The notes under the pieces are model-generated. The model saw only the letters and a list, made by a program, of their open reading frames with translations. It was not told the origin of the DNA and searched no databases. This document shows, in pieces, positions 20,003 through 27,567 of a DNA stretch of 64,000 nt (within the stretch, counting starts at the first letter, position 1; every line of letters starts with the position of its first letter). The position numbers and the translations under genes were made by a program. Origin of the DNA: Methylobacterium hispanicum (lineage in GTDB: Bacteria > Pseudomonadota > Alphaproteobacteria > Rhizobiales > Beijerinckiaceae); contig NZ_BPQO01000034.1 of the NCBI RefSeq assembly GCF_022179285.1, positions 1 through 64,000 on the forward strand, written 5' to 3'.

Positions 20003-20635
20003 TCAACCTCCCGTCGCCGCGGACGCCTGGACCGCGGTGCCGGCGCGGGCCCGGCCGCCATCGATGCGCGCCAGCGTTTCCTGGTGCTTCTCGCAGCCAC
20101 GGCACCGACCGCAGGCGTATTCCATGACATGGCAGGAGAAGGTGGCGCCCAGGAGTGAACGGGGGATCCCCGACCGCCTGACAAGCTCCAGGGCCGAAAG
20201 GTGGCGCGCGGGGGCCATGACCCGGACGCCTCCCTCCTGCAGGTGCATCAGCCGGTCGACGGTCCGCAGGAAGGGAGCGCGACCGTCGGCATGGACATCC
20301 GTCCTGATCGCCCCGAGCAGGATCTCGGTCAGTCCCTCGGCCACGAACCGCATGCCGGCGAGCGTCACCAGCATCTGGTTGCGGTAAGGCCACCACTCGG
20401 GCGCGCGCGCCAGATCCGACGCCGCGCGCCCCGCGAGCGGGCCAAGGCCAAGGGCCGACAGGTCGACCCGCGCGACCTCGTGGCGAAGTCCGAGCTCGCG
20501 CGCGACCGAGGCCGCCGCGGCGATCTCGCCCTTGGCCGGCCTCTGTCCGTAATCGACCGTGAGGCAGACGTCCGGCCTCTGCCAGGCGGCGATGGCCGCC
20601 GAGTCGAGGCCGCCCGAGAGCAGGAGCGCCCTCAT
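20003..20635 (-). CDS. QueC-like ATP-dependent synthase
   Basis: A 210-residue protein of the 7-cyano-7-deazaguanine synthase (QueC) family. The ATP-pyrophosphatase P-loop SGGLDSAA is at 7-14, VDYGQR follows at 28, and a four-cysteine zinc cluster (Cys168, 175, 178, 181) ends the protein as in QueC. Canonical QueC converts carboxydeazaguanine to preQ0; QueC-like enzymes in conflict systems (Cap9 of type IV CBASS, QatC) act on other targets, probably amidating or conjugating a carboxyl group. No queD, queE or queF genes are nearby, which favours the conflict type. It overlaps the end of copy A of the PfkB fusion by four bases. Confidence 0.88.
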   Translation of the reverse strand: MRALLLSGGLDSAAIAAWQRPDVCLTVDYGQRPAKGEIAAAASVARELGLRHEVARVDLSALGLGPLAGRAASDLARAPEWWPYRNQMLVTLAGMRFVAEGLTEILLGAIRTDVHADGRAPFLRTVDRLMHLQEGGVRVMAPARHLSALELVRRSGIPRSLLGATFSCHVMEYACGRCRGCEKHQETLARIDGGRARAGTAVQASAATGG

Positions 20636-21819
20636 TCCATGGCGGCCCAGGCCGCCTGGTAGAGCGCGGATGTCAAGTCGCGAGCGACCCGGCAGCCGGT
20701 GCCGACGAGCATCGTCAGGTTCGGGTCGTCGAGGCGCTCGGCAAGGACGACGACGGGCTTGCCCCGGGCGCGCGCGTACCCGACCTCGAACAGGGTGCCC
20801 GGATCGGCGCCGTCGAGCAGCGCGAGCAGCGCGGCGCAGCGGTCCAGGCCTTCGAGATCGGCGGCCGCGGTTTCCTGGGCCGGACGGCCCGTACCGACCT
20901 CGTGCAGGGGAGAGAACACCGGCGCGCCCAGTGCCTGGAGCCGTTCGAGCGCCTCCTCGACGAGCCAACGTTGCGCGAGGTCGAAGAAGGGTCCTGCCAG
21001 GTAGATCAGGCCGGGACGTCGGCCAGCGGGGAGGGCGGGCTGGGACGCGAGTTCGGCGGCGGGGGGCAGGGGCAGCGCGTGGTAGTCGACGAAGTGTGCG
21101 ACGCTGCGCGAGGCCAGGTCCGCGGCGTCGACGGCGCCCAGCCCGCGCTCGCCCCAATGGTGCGCGAAGGCCGCGCTGAACACGTCGCCGGACCCGATCT
21201 TGAACACGCGCTCGGAGCGGTAGGCCGGGATGTCGGCCGGCACGCCTCCGGCCCGGAACACTCGCGCGCCCTCGCACCCGCGCTTGACCACGACGACCTC
21301 GGCGTCGTGCGCGGCGAGCAGCGCGGCGCCCACGTCGTCGCCCGCCGCGCCGGTCGCGGCCTCCGCCTCGCCCTGGTTCAGCACGACGGCGAGGCGCTCG
21401 GCCCGGGATCCGTTGGCGCGGAAGGGGCTCGCCGCATGGCCGGTCTGCGGATCGTGGACGGCGCGCCGCGCCGAAACGACGGCGTCGCCTTCCACGAAGC
21501 CGAACCGCAGCACCACGTCGCCGGACACGGTGAGGGCAGGTTGCGCAGCGGGCACGGCCGGTTCGAGCAGCGCGGGCGAGAGGGGATGGAAGTAGGAGAA
21601 CGAGATCCTCTCGTCGATCGGTTGGACGGTCGCGCCCACGCCGAACGCGTGCATCGAGCTTCGGACGTCCGAGACCCACCCCCGGTGGGCATAGGTATGG
21701 AGTTCGGTCCCGGGCGACAGCCGGCCGACCGATGCGGCGGCCCGCCCTCCGGAGCCGAAGAGGCGCCTCCAGCGCGGGACGGCACAGACTTCCAGGTAGC
21801 AGCCGCCGGCGACGATCAA
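20632..21819 (-). CDS. PfkB-type kinase fused to nucleoside deoxyribosyltransferase, copy A
   Basis: A 395-residue two-domain protein. The PfkB-type kinase domain (1-260) ends with FKIGSGDVFSAAFAH, GSGD at 209-212 giving the anion hole and catalytic Asp. The deoxyribosyltransferase domain (271-365) keeps the family pattern: LIYLAGPFFD, VFSPLHEVG, and DPGTLFEVGYARA with the nucleophilic Glu345. It could cleave or transfer a nucleobase and phosphorylate the sugar or nucleoside, but the substrate is unknown. The start is a TTG at 21819 overlapping the upstream stop (TTGA); no ATG lies near the conserved N-terminus. It is paralogous to copy B but appears fully active. Confidence 0.86.
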   Translation of the reverse strand: MIVAGGCYLEVCAVPRWRRLFGSGGRAAASVGRLSPGTELHTYAHRGWVSDVRSSMHAFGVGATVQPIDERISFSYFHPLSPALLEPAVPAAQPALTVSGDVVLRFGFVEGDAVVSARRAVHDPQTGHAASPFRANGSRAERLAVVLNQGEAEAATGAAGDDVGAALLAAHDAEVVVVKRGCEGARVFRAGGVPADIPAYRSERVFKIGSGDVFSAAFAHHWGERGLGAVDAADLASRSVAHFVDYHALPLPPAAELASQPALPAGRRPGLIYLAGPFFDLAQRWLVEEALERLQALGAPVFSPLHEVGTGRPAQETAAADLEGLDRCAALLALLDGADPGTLFEVGYARARGKPVVVLAERLDDPNLTMLVGTGCRVARDLTSALYQAAWAAME

Positions 21820-22226
21820 CGCGCCACCCGCTCGACCAGGACGCGACAGCGGGTGCGGTCGACCTCGATGACCCGGGCCTCGTACCGATGCCCGGCCCGC
21901 AGGCAGCCGAGGAGTTGGTCCAAGCCCTCCATGCCCGCGAGCGAGCCGACGATGTCGGCCGCGGGCCGCGTGCGGCACACGGCCGTCTCGAAGGGATCCT
22001 CCCGGTGCAGGGTCACGTCCAGGACGTCCCGCTCGCGGACCGTCGCCACCGCAGGGGTCCGCACGCCCGTCAGGTCGGTGTCGTAGCGCAGGTTGCAAGG
22101 GTCCGCGCCCCCGCCGAGCCCTTCGCCGCCGCCCTGGCCCTCCTGCCCCCGGGGCGACACCGGTGACGGCGTACCTGGCCCCAGACGCGGGCCCCTGCGT
22201 GTGCTGGACTTGCTACCGCCTGACAT
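21816..22226 (-). CDS. Small operon protein A, paralogue of the 19655-19999 product
   Basis: A 136-residue protein. An N-terminal Gly/Pro-rich, probably disordered segment (about 1-45) precedes a conserved core of about 85 residues (from DLTGVRTP to LVERVAR) shared with small protein B. No motif identifies a function. The ATG at 22226 has AGGGA upstream; a further 31-codon extension is less likely. Its stop overlaps the start of the PfkB-transferase fusion, matching the arrangement of copy B. The block small-protein plus fusion is thus duplicated, with queC-like between the copies. Confidence 0.75.
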   Translation of the reverse strand: MSGGSKSSTRRGPRLGPGTPSPVSPRGQEGQGGGEGLGGGADPCNLRYDTDLTGVRTPAVATVRERDVLDVTLHREDPFETAVCRTRPAADIVGSLAGMEGLDQLLGCLRAGHRYEARVIEVDRTRCRVLVERVAR

Positions 22227-22279
22227 CGCGATCCCTGGACGCAAACCTAGACGATAGTGGCCTCTTTCGCCGGCCGCCG

Positions 22280-23014
22280 TCAAACGGGACCCCGGCCGAT
22301 ATTCCTCATCGCCCGCCACATCACCGCGTCGAGCAGGGACGGCCTGGCGCCGAGCGCCCCGCAGAACTCCAGGAAGCGCCGCTCCAGCGCCTCGTAGTCG
22401 CGCGGTACCCGCATCGAGCGGTCGAAGAGGCCGATCAGGAGACCGGCCCGGATGATGTGAATATCCAGGATCGCGACTTCGTCGCTGCCCAGCCAGTTGC
22501 GGGTGATCCAGGATGCGGTCTTCGGCCCGATGCCCGGGATCCGCATGAGGTGGCGGCGGAACGCCAGGGCGTCGTCGGTCGGGGGCGGCTCATCCTCGAT
22601 CATCCCCAACGCGACCGCGAGCCGTCGGGCCCGCTGGTGCGGGAAGCGGTAGCGGACCGGGCGGCCGCCGAGCAGGACCGGCTGCAGCAGCAGAGCTTCG
22701 ATATCCGCCTCGGCCGGGCGGCGTCCCGGCACGAACACGCCGGCCTCCACCAACCGGTCGTGAACGGCATGGTTGACCTCAGCCGTGATGCCGTAGCCGC
22801 CGAGCAGGCAGAACCCGACCTCCTCCTGCAGGGAGCCGTCGCGGTTGACGAACCCGTCGGACTGCTCGCTGGCGCGGCTGACCATGTCCGCCCAGAACGC
22901 GGCACTCGGCACCCACTCGGGCCGACCCCAGCGGACCCCGGGCACGACCTCGGCATCCGGATCGGGCAGCGTACGCCGTGCAGCCTTCGGGCGGCCTTCC
23001 GCTTCGAGCAGCAT
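22280..23014 (-). CDS. HhH-GPD DNA glycosylase, OGG-like
   Basis: A 244-residue helix-hairpin-helix glycosylase. The hairpin MRIPGIGPKTASWI (about 157-170) carries Lys165 in the position of the catalytic lysine of 8-oxoguanine glycosylases, and ILDIHI carries the activating Asp184, so a bifunctional glycosylase/lyase is expected. Iron-sulfur cysteines are absent, as in OGG. OGG-type enzymes occur in type IV CBASS as Cap11 beside QueC-like Cap9, so its place at the head of this operon suggests a base-processing role in conflict rather than routine repair. The ATG at 23014 has AAGGGGA upstream. It is divergent from the XRE regulator with 51 bases between. Confidence 0.85.
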   Translation of the reverse strand: MLLEAEGRPKAARRTLPDPDAEVVPGVRWGRPEWVPSAAFWADMVSRASEQSDGFVNRDGSLQEEVGFCLLGGYGITAEVNHAVHDRLVEAGVFVPGRRPAEADIEALLLQPVLLGGRPVRYRFPHQRARRLAVALGMIEDEPPPTDDALAFRRHLMRIPGIGPKTASWITRNWLGSDEVAILDIHIIRAGLLIGLFDRSMRVPRDYEALERRFLEFCGALGARPSLLDAVMWRAMRNIGRGPV

Positions 23015-23042
23015 AGTCGCGATTCCCCTTGACGCCGTCCCC

Positions 23043-23061
23043 GGATATTCATTTTCATTCA
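23043..23061. promoter_or_regulatory. 19-bp element in OGG/XRE divergent promoter
   Basis: GGATATTCATTTTCATTCA occupies most of the 51-base gap between the divergent OGG-like and XRE starts. It contains two TTCAT half-sites. Its A/T richness stands out against the surroundings. A perfect inverted copy lies at 23382-23400. It is probably the binding site of the XRE protein, controlling both directions. Confidence 0.6.
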
Positions 23062-23065
23062 AACC

Positions 23066-23413
23066 ATGAGAGGACGCAAGGCAGGATCCGGCGACGGAGA
23101 GCGCGCCGCCATCGCGGCGGCGCTGGAACGAGCCCGCCGAGAGGACGGCCTGAGCCAGGACGCGCTCGCCCGCACGCTGGGCTCCAGCCAAGCCAACATT
23201 TCAAAACTCTTGCGCGGTCGACATACCCCCCGCCCGGAGCTGGAGGCAGCGATACGATCCTACCTCGGCGGCCGGCACAAGGGCGCCGCCCTCCCGTCGG
23301 AGGCATGGACGCGGCGCCTCCTCGCGGCCTGCGAACGCTCGCAGGCCTTCCGCGACGTCGTCGACGCGGCGCTGCTGCTTGTGAATGAAAATGAATATCC
23401 CGACCGAACATGA
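23066..23413 (+). CDS. XRE-family helix-turn-helix regulator
   Basis: A 115-residue DNA-binding protein. The helix-turn-helix is clear at about residues 28-52 (GLSQDALARTLGSSQANISK, then LLRGRHTPRP). The C-terminal part has no ligand domain. It is divergent from the eight-gene operon and most likely represses it and itself. No Shine-Dalgarno precedes the ATG because the 19-bp A/T-rich element ends five bases upstream, so translation may be leaderless or weak. The inverted copy of that element overlaps the last codons, encoding NENEYP. Confidence 0.86.
   Translation: MRGRKAGSGDGERAAIAAALERARREDGLSQDALARTLGSSQANISKLLRGRHTPRPELEAAIRSYLGGRHKGAALPSEAWTRRLLAACERSQAFRDVVDAALLLVNENEYPDRT
23382..23400. 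promoter_or_regulatory. Inverted copy of the 19-bp element inside XRE 3' end
   Basis: TGAATGAAAATGAATATCC is the exact reverse complement of 23043-23061. It overlaps the last codons of the XRE gene. It could be a second operator allowing looping, or one of a pair of recombination sites flanking the gene. Confidence 0.55.
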
Positions 23414-24027
23414 CGGCGACCCGGGGGCCTCCGGCGTTCACGACCGACGACGCTCCCGGGTCGTCCGTCGCGGTCGACGGCCGGGTGCGGGCCGCAGCGC
23501 CCGGTCCGCATTCCGGCGGTGAGCACCGACGTGTCAGCCGCCTGAGCGGCTCCGACCACGCGGCAGGATGCACCTGAGCCGCCTCGGGAAAGCGGCACCG
23601 GCCCGGCTGCTGAACCGGCTCGGGAGCAGGGGGGGGGGACGCCGCCGTGCCGCCGGCGCAGGCCCCGTTTCGGCGTCGGTCCCTGGCCCGCACCGGCCGA
23701 TCACGTCCGCACGGACGGCCGCCTGCCGGGCTCGACCGCCGTCCTGCCGGCGACGGAAGAGCGCCGGCCACGAAGATGTGCGGGCATGTTCATCCCCGTC
23801 TCGCTTCCGCCAGGTTCCCGCGTTCGACGTCCGCCGCCAGCGCCCTCCGGCTCCGGCCGTGGCGTGCGGGCCGGCCACGCGCGCTGCCTACGCGACGTGC
23901 CTCATGCGGCAGCCGCACGCCATCTCCGCGACGGAAGGCGGCAAAGGGACCGGATCTCTTTCGAGGCATGGAGGACGACGCATCCGCGCGCCGCCGGAAG
24001 GGCGAAACCCGCCTTCGCGAGATCCCA
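23414..24027. other. Intergenic stretch with no supported gene
   Basis: About 610 bases between the XRE gene and the copA operator. Open frames here are Arg/Pro-rich and contradictory on both strands. It contains a run of ten G residues at 23629-23638. The promoter region of copA begins at its right end. Confidence 0.6.
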
Positions 24028-24060
24028 CCCTTGACCTTCCAACGATGGGAAGCCCCATTT
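24028..24060 (+). promoter_or_regulatory. CueR/MerR-type operator-promoter of copA
   Basis: TTGACC at 24031 is a -35 box, followed by the dyad CCTTCC...GGAAG and a 19-base spacer to CATTT, the overlong spacing typical of MerR-family promoters. It strongly resembles the Escherichia coli copA operator. The same 33 bases recur without change at 44223-44255. It lies 40 bases before the copA start; CueR is encoded in the same operon. Confidence 0.82.
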
Positions 24061-24099
24061 CCGGCGGCGTCCGGTTCATGACACCTGAGGAGTTGGCCG

Positions 24100-26631
24100 A
24101 TGGAGGCTCAGTCCAGGCCGAGGAAGGCCGCGGGAACGACAATCAGCCTGCCTGTCGAGGGGATGAGCTGCGCGTCCTGCGTCGGCCGTGTCGAGCGGGC
24201 CCTAGGCAAGGTCGAGGGCGTCGAGGCCGTCAGCGTCAACCTGGCTACGGAACGCGCAGATATCCGGGCCAGTGGTTCGCTCGATCCTGAGCGATTGGCG
24301 CAGGCCGTCGAGGCCGCCGGCTATTCCGTGCCTGCACAAGCCGTCGAGCTCTCCATCGAGGGCATGACCTGCGCATCGTGCGTCGGACGCGTCGAGCGCG
24401 CGCTCAAGGCGGTGCCGGGTGTCGCCGAGGCGACGGTGAACCTCGCGACCGAGCGGGCGAGCGTGCGCGGCACGGCCAACCTGCACGCACTCGCCGCCGC
24501 CATCTCCGCCGCGGGCTACACCGCGCGTCCGGTCGGCGGGTCCCCCTCCGTCGACGATGAGGCCGCGCGGCGCAGGGAGACCGAGCGTTCGGGCCTCGGG
24601 CGCGATCTCTCCATCGCCGCCGTGCTGACGCTGCCCATCTTCGTCCTGGAGATGGGTTCGCACCTCATCCCCGGCATGCACGCGATGGTCGCGCGGACCA
24701 TCGGCATGCAGCAAAGCTGGTACGTCCAGTTTGCGCTGACGACCTTGGTCCTCGCCGTGCCCGGCATCCGCTTCTACGTGAAGGGCATCCCCGCGCTGGT
24801 TCGCCTCGCGCCGGACATGAACTCGCTCGTGGCGGTGGGCACGCTCGCGGCCTACGCCTACTCAGCCGTCGCGACCTTCGCGCCATCCTTGCTGCCCGCG
24901 GGGACGGTCAACGTCTACTACGAGGCGGCGGCCGTCATCGTCACCTTGATCCTGCTCGGCCGCTTCCTGGAGGCCCGGGCCAAGGGACGCACCTCCGAGG
25001 CGATCACGAGACTGGCCGGCTTGCAGGCGAAGGTCGCCCGGGTCCGGCGCGGCGGCACCTCGGTCGAGATCCCGGTGTCAGACGTCGTGGCCGGCGACAT
25101 CGTCGAGGTGCGCCCCGGCGAGCGCATCCCCGTGGACGCCGCCGTGACCGACGGGGAGAGCTACGTCGACGAATCGATGATCACCGGCGAGCCGGTCCCG
25201 GTGGCGAAGACCCGAGGCAGCACGCTGGTGGGCGGGACCGTCAACAGGCAGGGTGCGCTCACCTGTCGCGCGACGGCGGTCGGCGAGGCGACCGTGCTGT
25301 CGCAGATCATCCGCATGGTCGAGGAGGCTCAAGGCTCGAAGCTGCCGATCCAGGCCTTGGTCGACAAGGTGACCATGTGGTTCGTGCCAGCCGTGATGGC
25401 GGCGGCGGCGCTGACTTTCGCCGCTTGGATCGTGCTCGGGCCGTCGCCGGCGCTGACCTTCGCGCTCGTCAATGCGGTGGCCGTTCTCATCGTCGCCTGC
25501 CCCTGCGCCATGGGCCTCGCCACACCCACCTCGATCATGGTCGGCACCGGTCGGGCCGCCGAGCTGGGCATCCTCTTCCGCAAGGGTGAGGCGCTCCAAC
25601 TCCTGAGGGATGCCAAGGTCGTCGCGGTCGACAAGACCGGCACGCTGACCGAGGGTCGTCCCGCCCTGACGGATCTGCAGGTGACCGCAGGCTTCGACCG
25701 TGCGTACGTACTGGGGCGGATCGCGGCCGTCGAGGACAGGTCCGAGCACCCGATCGCACGGGCCATCGTAGCGGCGGCGCAGGCCGAGGCCATTCCGCTA
25801 CCCGAGGTCCAGGCCTTCGAAGCCGTCGCCGGATTCGGCGCCAGGGCCGAGGTCGACGGCGAGCGGGTGGAGATCGGCGCCGACCGCTACATGCGTGAGC
25901 TCGGGCTGGACGTCGGGGCCTTCGCCGCGGCCGCGGCGCGGATGGGCGACGAGGGCAAATCCCCGCTCTACGCCGCCATCGGCGGGCGCTTGGCCGCGGT
26001 CATCGCGGTCGCCGACCCCATGAAGGACACGACCCCAGCCGCGGTCGCCGCGCTGCGCGCCCTCGGGCTCAAGGTCGCGATGATCACGGGCGACAACCGC
26101 CGCACGGCGGAGGCCGTCGCGCGGCGGCTCGGCATCGACGAGGTGGTCGCCGAGGTGCCGCCCGCCGGCAAGGTCGAGGCGGTGCGCAGGCTGAAGGCGG
26201 AGCACTGCAAGCTGGCCTTCATCGGCGATGGCATCAACGACGCGCCCGCACTCGCGGAAGCGGATGTCGGCTTGGCAGTCGGCACCGGCACCGACGTCGC
26301 CATCGAGGCCGCCGACGTGGTGCTGATGTCGGGCAGCCTGGGCGGGGTCGCGACCGGCATCGCGCTGTCGCGCGCGACCATCGCCAACATCCGGCAGAAC
26401 CTGTTCTGGGCATTCGCCTACAATACGGCCCTGGTCCCGGTGGCAGCGGGGGCGCTATACCCCGCCTGGGGCGTCCTGATGTCGCCGGTCCTCGCCGCGG
26501 GCGCGATGGCCCTGTCGAGCGTCTTCGTCCTCGGCAACGCGCTGCGGCTGCGCGGCTTCCGTCCGGAGGAGGCGATACCGCGCGCCGGCCTCCGCCAGGT
26601 CGGCGCGCCGGCGATGGGAGGAACTCCATGA
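24100..26631 (+). CDS. copA: Copper-exporting P1B-type ATPase with two HMA domains
   Basis: An 843-residue inner-membrane pump that exports Cu(I) using ATP. Two N-terminal heavy-metal domains carry GMSCASC (Cys24, Cys27) and GMTCASC (about 91-97). The membrane CPC motif is in VACPCAMGLATP (about 467), the phosphorylation site is DKTGTLTEG (about 512), and the hinge is GDGINDAPAL. Actuator TGEP appears as ITGEPVPV. The ATG at 24100 has GAGGAG upstream. The downstream regulator overlaps by four bases, forming a copA-cueR operon behind a CueR-type promoter. A second P-type ATPase begins at the window's right end. Confidence 0.96.
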   Translation: MEAQSRPRKAAGTTISLPVEGMSCASCVGRVERALGKVEGVEAVSVNLATERADIRASGSLDPERLAQAVEAAGYSVPAQAVELSIEGMTCASCVGRVERALKAVPGVAEATVNLATERASVRGTANLHALAAAISAAGYTARPVGGSPSVDDEAARRRETERSGLGRDLSIAAVLTLPIFVLEMGSHLIPGMHAMVARTIGMQQSWYVQFALTTLVLAVPGIRFYVKGIPALVRLAPDMNSLVAVGTLAAYAYSAVATFAPSLLPAGTVNVYYEAAAVIVTLILLGRFLEARAKGRTSEAITRLAGLQAKVARVRRGGTSVEIPVSDVVAGDIVEVRPGERIPVDAAVTDGESYVDESMITGEPVPVAKTRGSTLVGGTVNRQGALTCRATAVGEATVLSQIIRMVEEAQGSKLPIQALVDKVTMWFVPAVMAAAALTFAAWIVLGPSPALTFALVNAVAVLIVACPCAMGLATPTSIMVGTGRAAELGILFRKGEALQLLRDAKVVAVDKTGTLTEGRPALTDLQVTAGFDRAYVLGRIAAVEDRSEHPIARAIVAAAQAEAIPLPEVQAFEAVAGFGARAEVDGERVEIGADRYMRELGLDVGAFAAAAARMGDEGKSPLYAAIGGRLAAVIAVADPMKDTTPAAVAALRALGLKVAMITGDNRRTAEAVARRLGIDEVVAEVPPAGKVEAVRRLKAEHCKLAFIGDGINDAPALAEADVGLAVGTGTDVAIEAADVVLMSGSLGGVATGIALSRATIANIRQNLFWAFAYNTALVPVAAGALYPAWGVLMSPVLAAGAMALSSVFVLGNALRLRGFRPEEAIPRAGLRQVGAPAMGGTP

Positions 26632-27077
26632 ACATCGGTCAGGCAGCCAGGGCCTCCGGCGTCTCGGCCAAGATGATCCGCTACTACGAGCAGACCGGCC
26701 TGATCCCGCCGGCCGGCCGCAGGGATTCCGGCTACCGGGACTACTCGTCCGAGGACGTGCACATGCTGCGCTTCGTCCGGCGGGCCCGGGACCTTGGCTT
26801 CTCCATGGCCGCGATCAACGAGCTCCTCGACCTGTGGCGCGACCGGTCAAGGCGGAGCGCCGACGTCAAGCGGGTCGCGACGGCGCACATGATCGAGCTT
26901 CGCGAGAGGATCGCCCACCTGAACCAGATGGTCACCACGCTCCAGACATTGGTTGATTGCTGTTCGGGTGACCACCGGCCGGATTGCCCGATCCTGGCCG
27001 ACCTGGAGGAGCCCGCCGAGGAACACCCCCGGAAGCGTCCGTCAGGCGCCCTGCAGCGTCCCAACCCACGGCCTTGA
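26628..27077 (+). CDS. cueR: CueR-type copper-responsive MerR regulator
   Basis: A 149-residue MerR-family activator. The N-terminal winged helix reads MNIGQAARASGVSAKMIRYY, followed by the dimerisation helix and a metal loop CCSGDHRPDCPI with the two cysteines separated as in Cu(I) sensors (C-x7-C type). The C-terminal 20 residues are an extra Arg/Pro-rich tail. Its ATG overlaps the copA stop (ATGA). It should activate the promoter at 24028-24060 and, from the identical operator, the chaperone gene at 44285. Confidence 0.93.
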   Translation: MNIGQAARASGVSAKMIRYYEQTGLIPPAGRRDSGYRDYSSEDVHMLRFVRRARDLGFSMAAINELLDLWRDRSRRSADVKRVATAHMIELRERIAHLNQMVTTLQTLVDCCSGDHRPDCPILADLEEPAEEHPRKRPSGALQRPNPRP

Positions 27078-27567
27078 TCGAGCTGGACCCGGGAGCGTGC
27101 CGCCGGGCCCGCGCCCCTTCCCCTCGTCGCGGCGCCGCACCCCGTCGACCGGCCATCTCCAAGGGCATTCCGGTCCGGGAAACGCGCCCGCGCCCCGATG
27201 GGGCGTGGTCGGCGCGCGCCCTGGCCACACGGCCATGCTCGCACGCGGTCACCATGCGTTGCCGCCCGCCGCGCGCTGCCGTGGGTTGATTGACGCCCGA
27301 CCTCGGCCCGGTGGCCAGGGGTGGTGGCGTCCGCCTCGGCGCAAGGTCGGTTCCGTGGACAGGGCCCGGCAACTCGTGAGGCGCCCCGGCCTCGAAGCCG
27401 GGATCGCGCGGGCCGGACCAGGACGGTCCGGGGCATTTCGACCGCCTCGGCGCCGGCGGCGCACGATGGGCACGGTCGGGGCGCCTAAACCGGTTCGTCC
27501 GGTCCCGCCCGTCCCGGCCGGGTTCCTCTTCACCCGCGACGGTGGCGAGGGCCGCAGGGCCCCATTA
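27078..27567. other. Intergenic stretch with no supported gene
   Basis: About 490 bases between the ends of the convergent cueR and nucleotidyltransferase genes. All frames on both strands are Arg/Pro/Gly-rich without conserved character. No terminator with a T-run was found. Confidence 0.55.

Noticed and set aside
20003..20635. Housekeeping queC for queuosine synthesis
   Set aside because: No other queuosine genes are near, and the gene overlaps a kinase-transferase fusion in an accessory operon.
17319..23413. Type IV CBASS
   Set aside because: QueC-like and OGG-like genes are present, but no CD-NTase, TGT-like Cap10 or typical effector adjoins them; the nucleotidyltransferase at 27568 has a CCA-type signature and a different operon.
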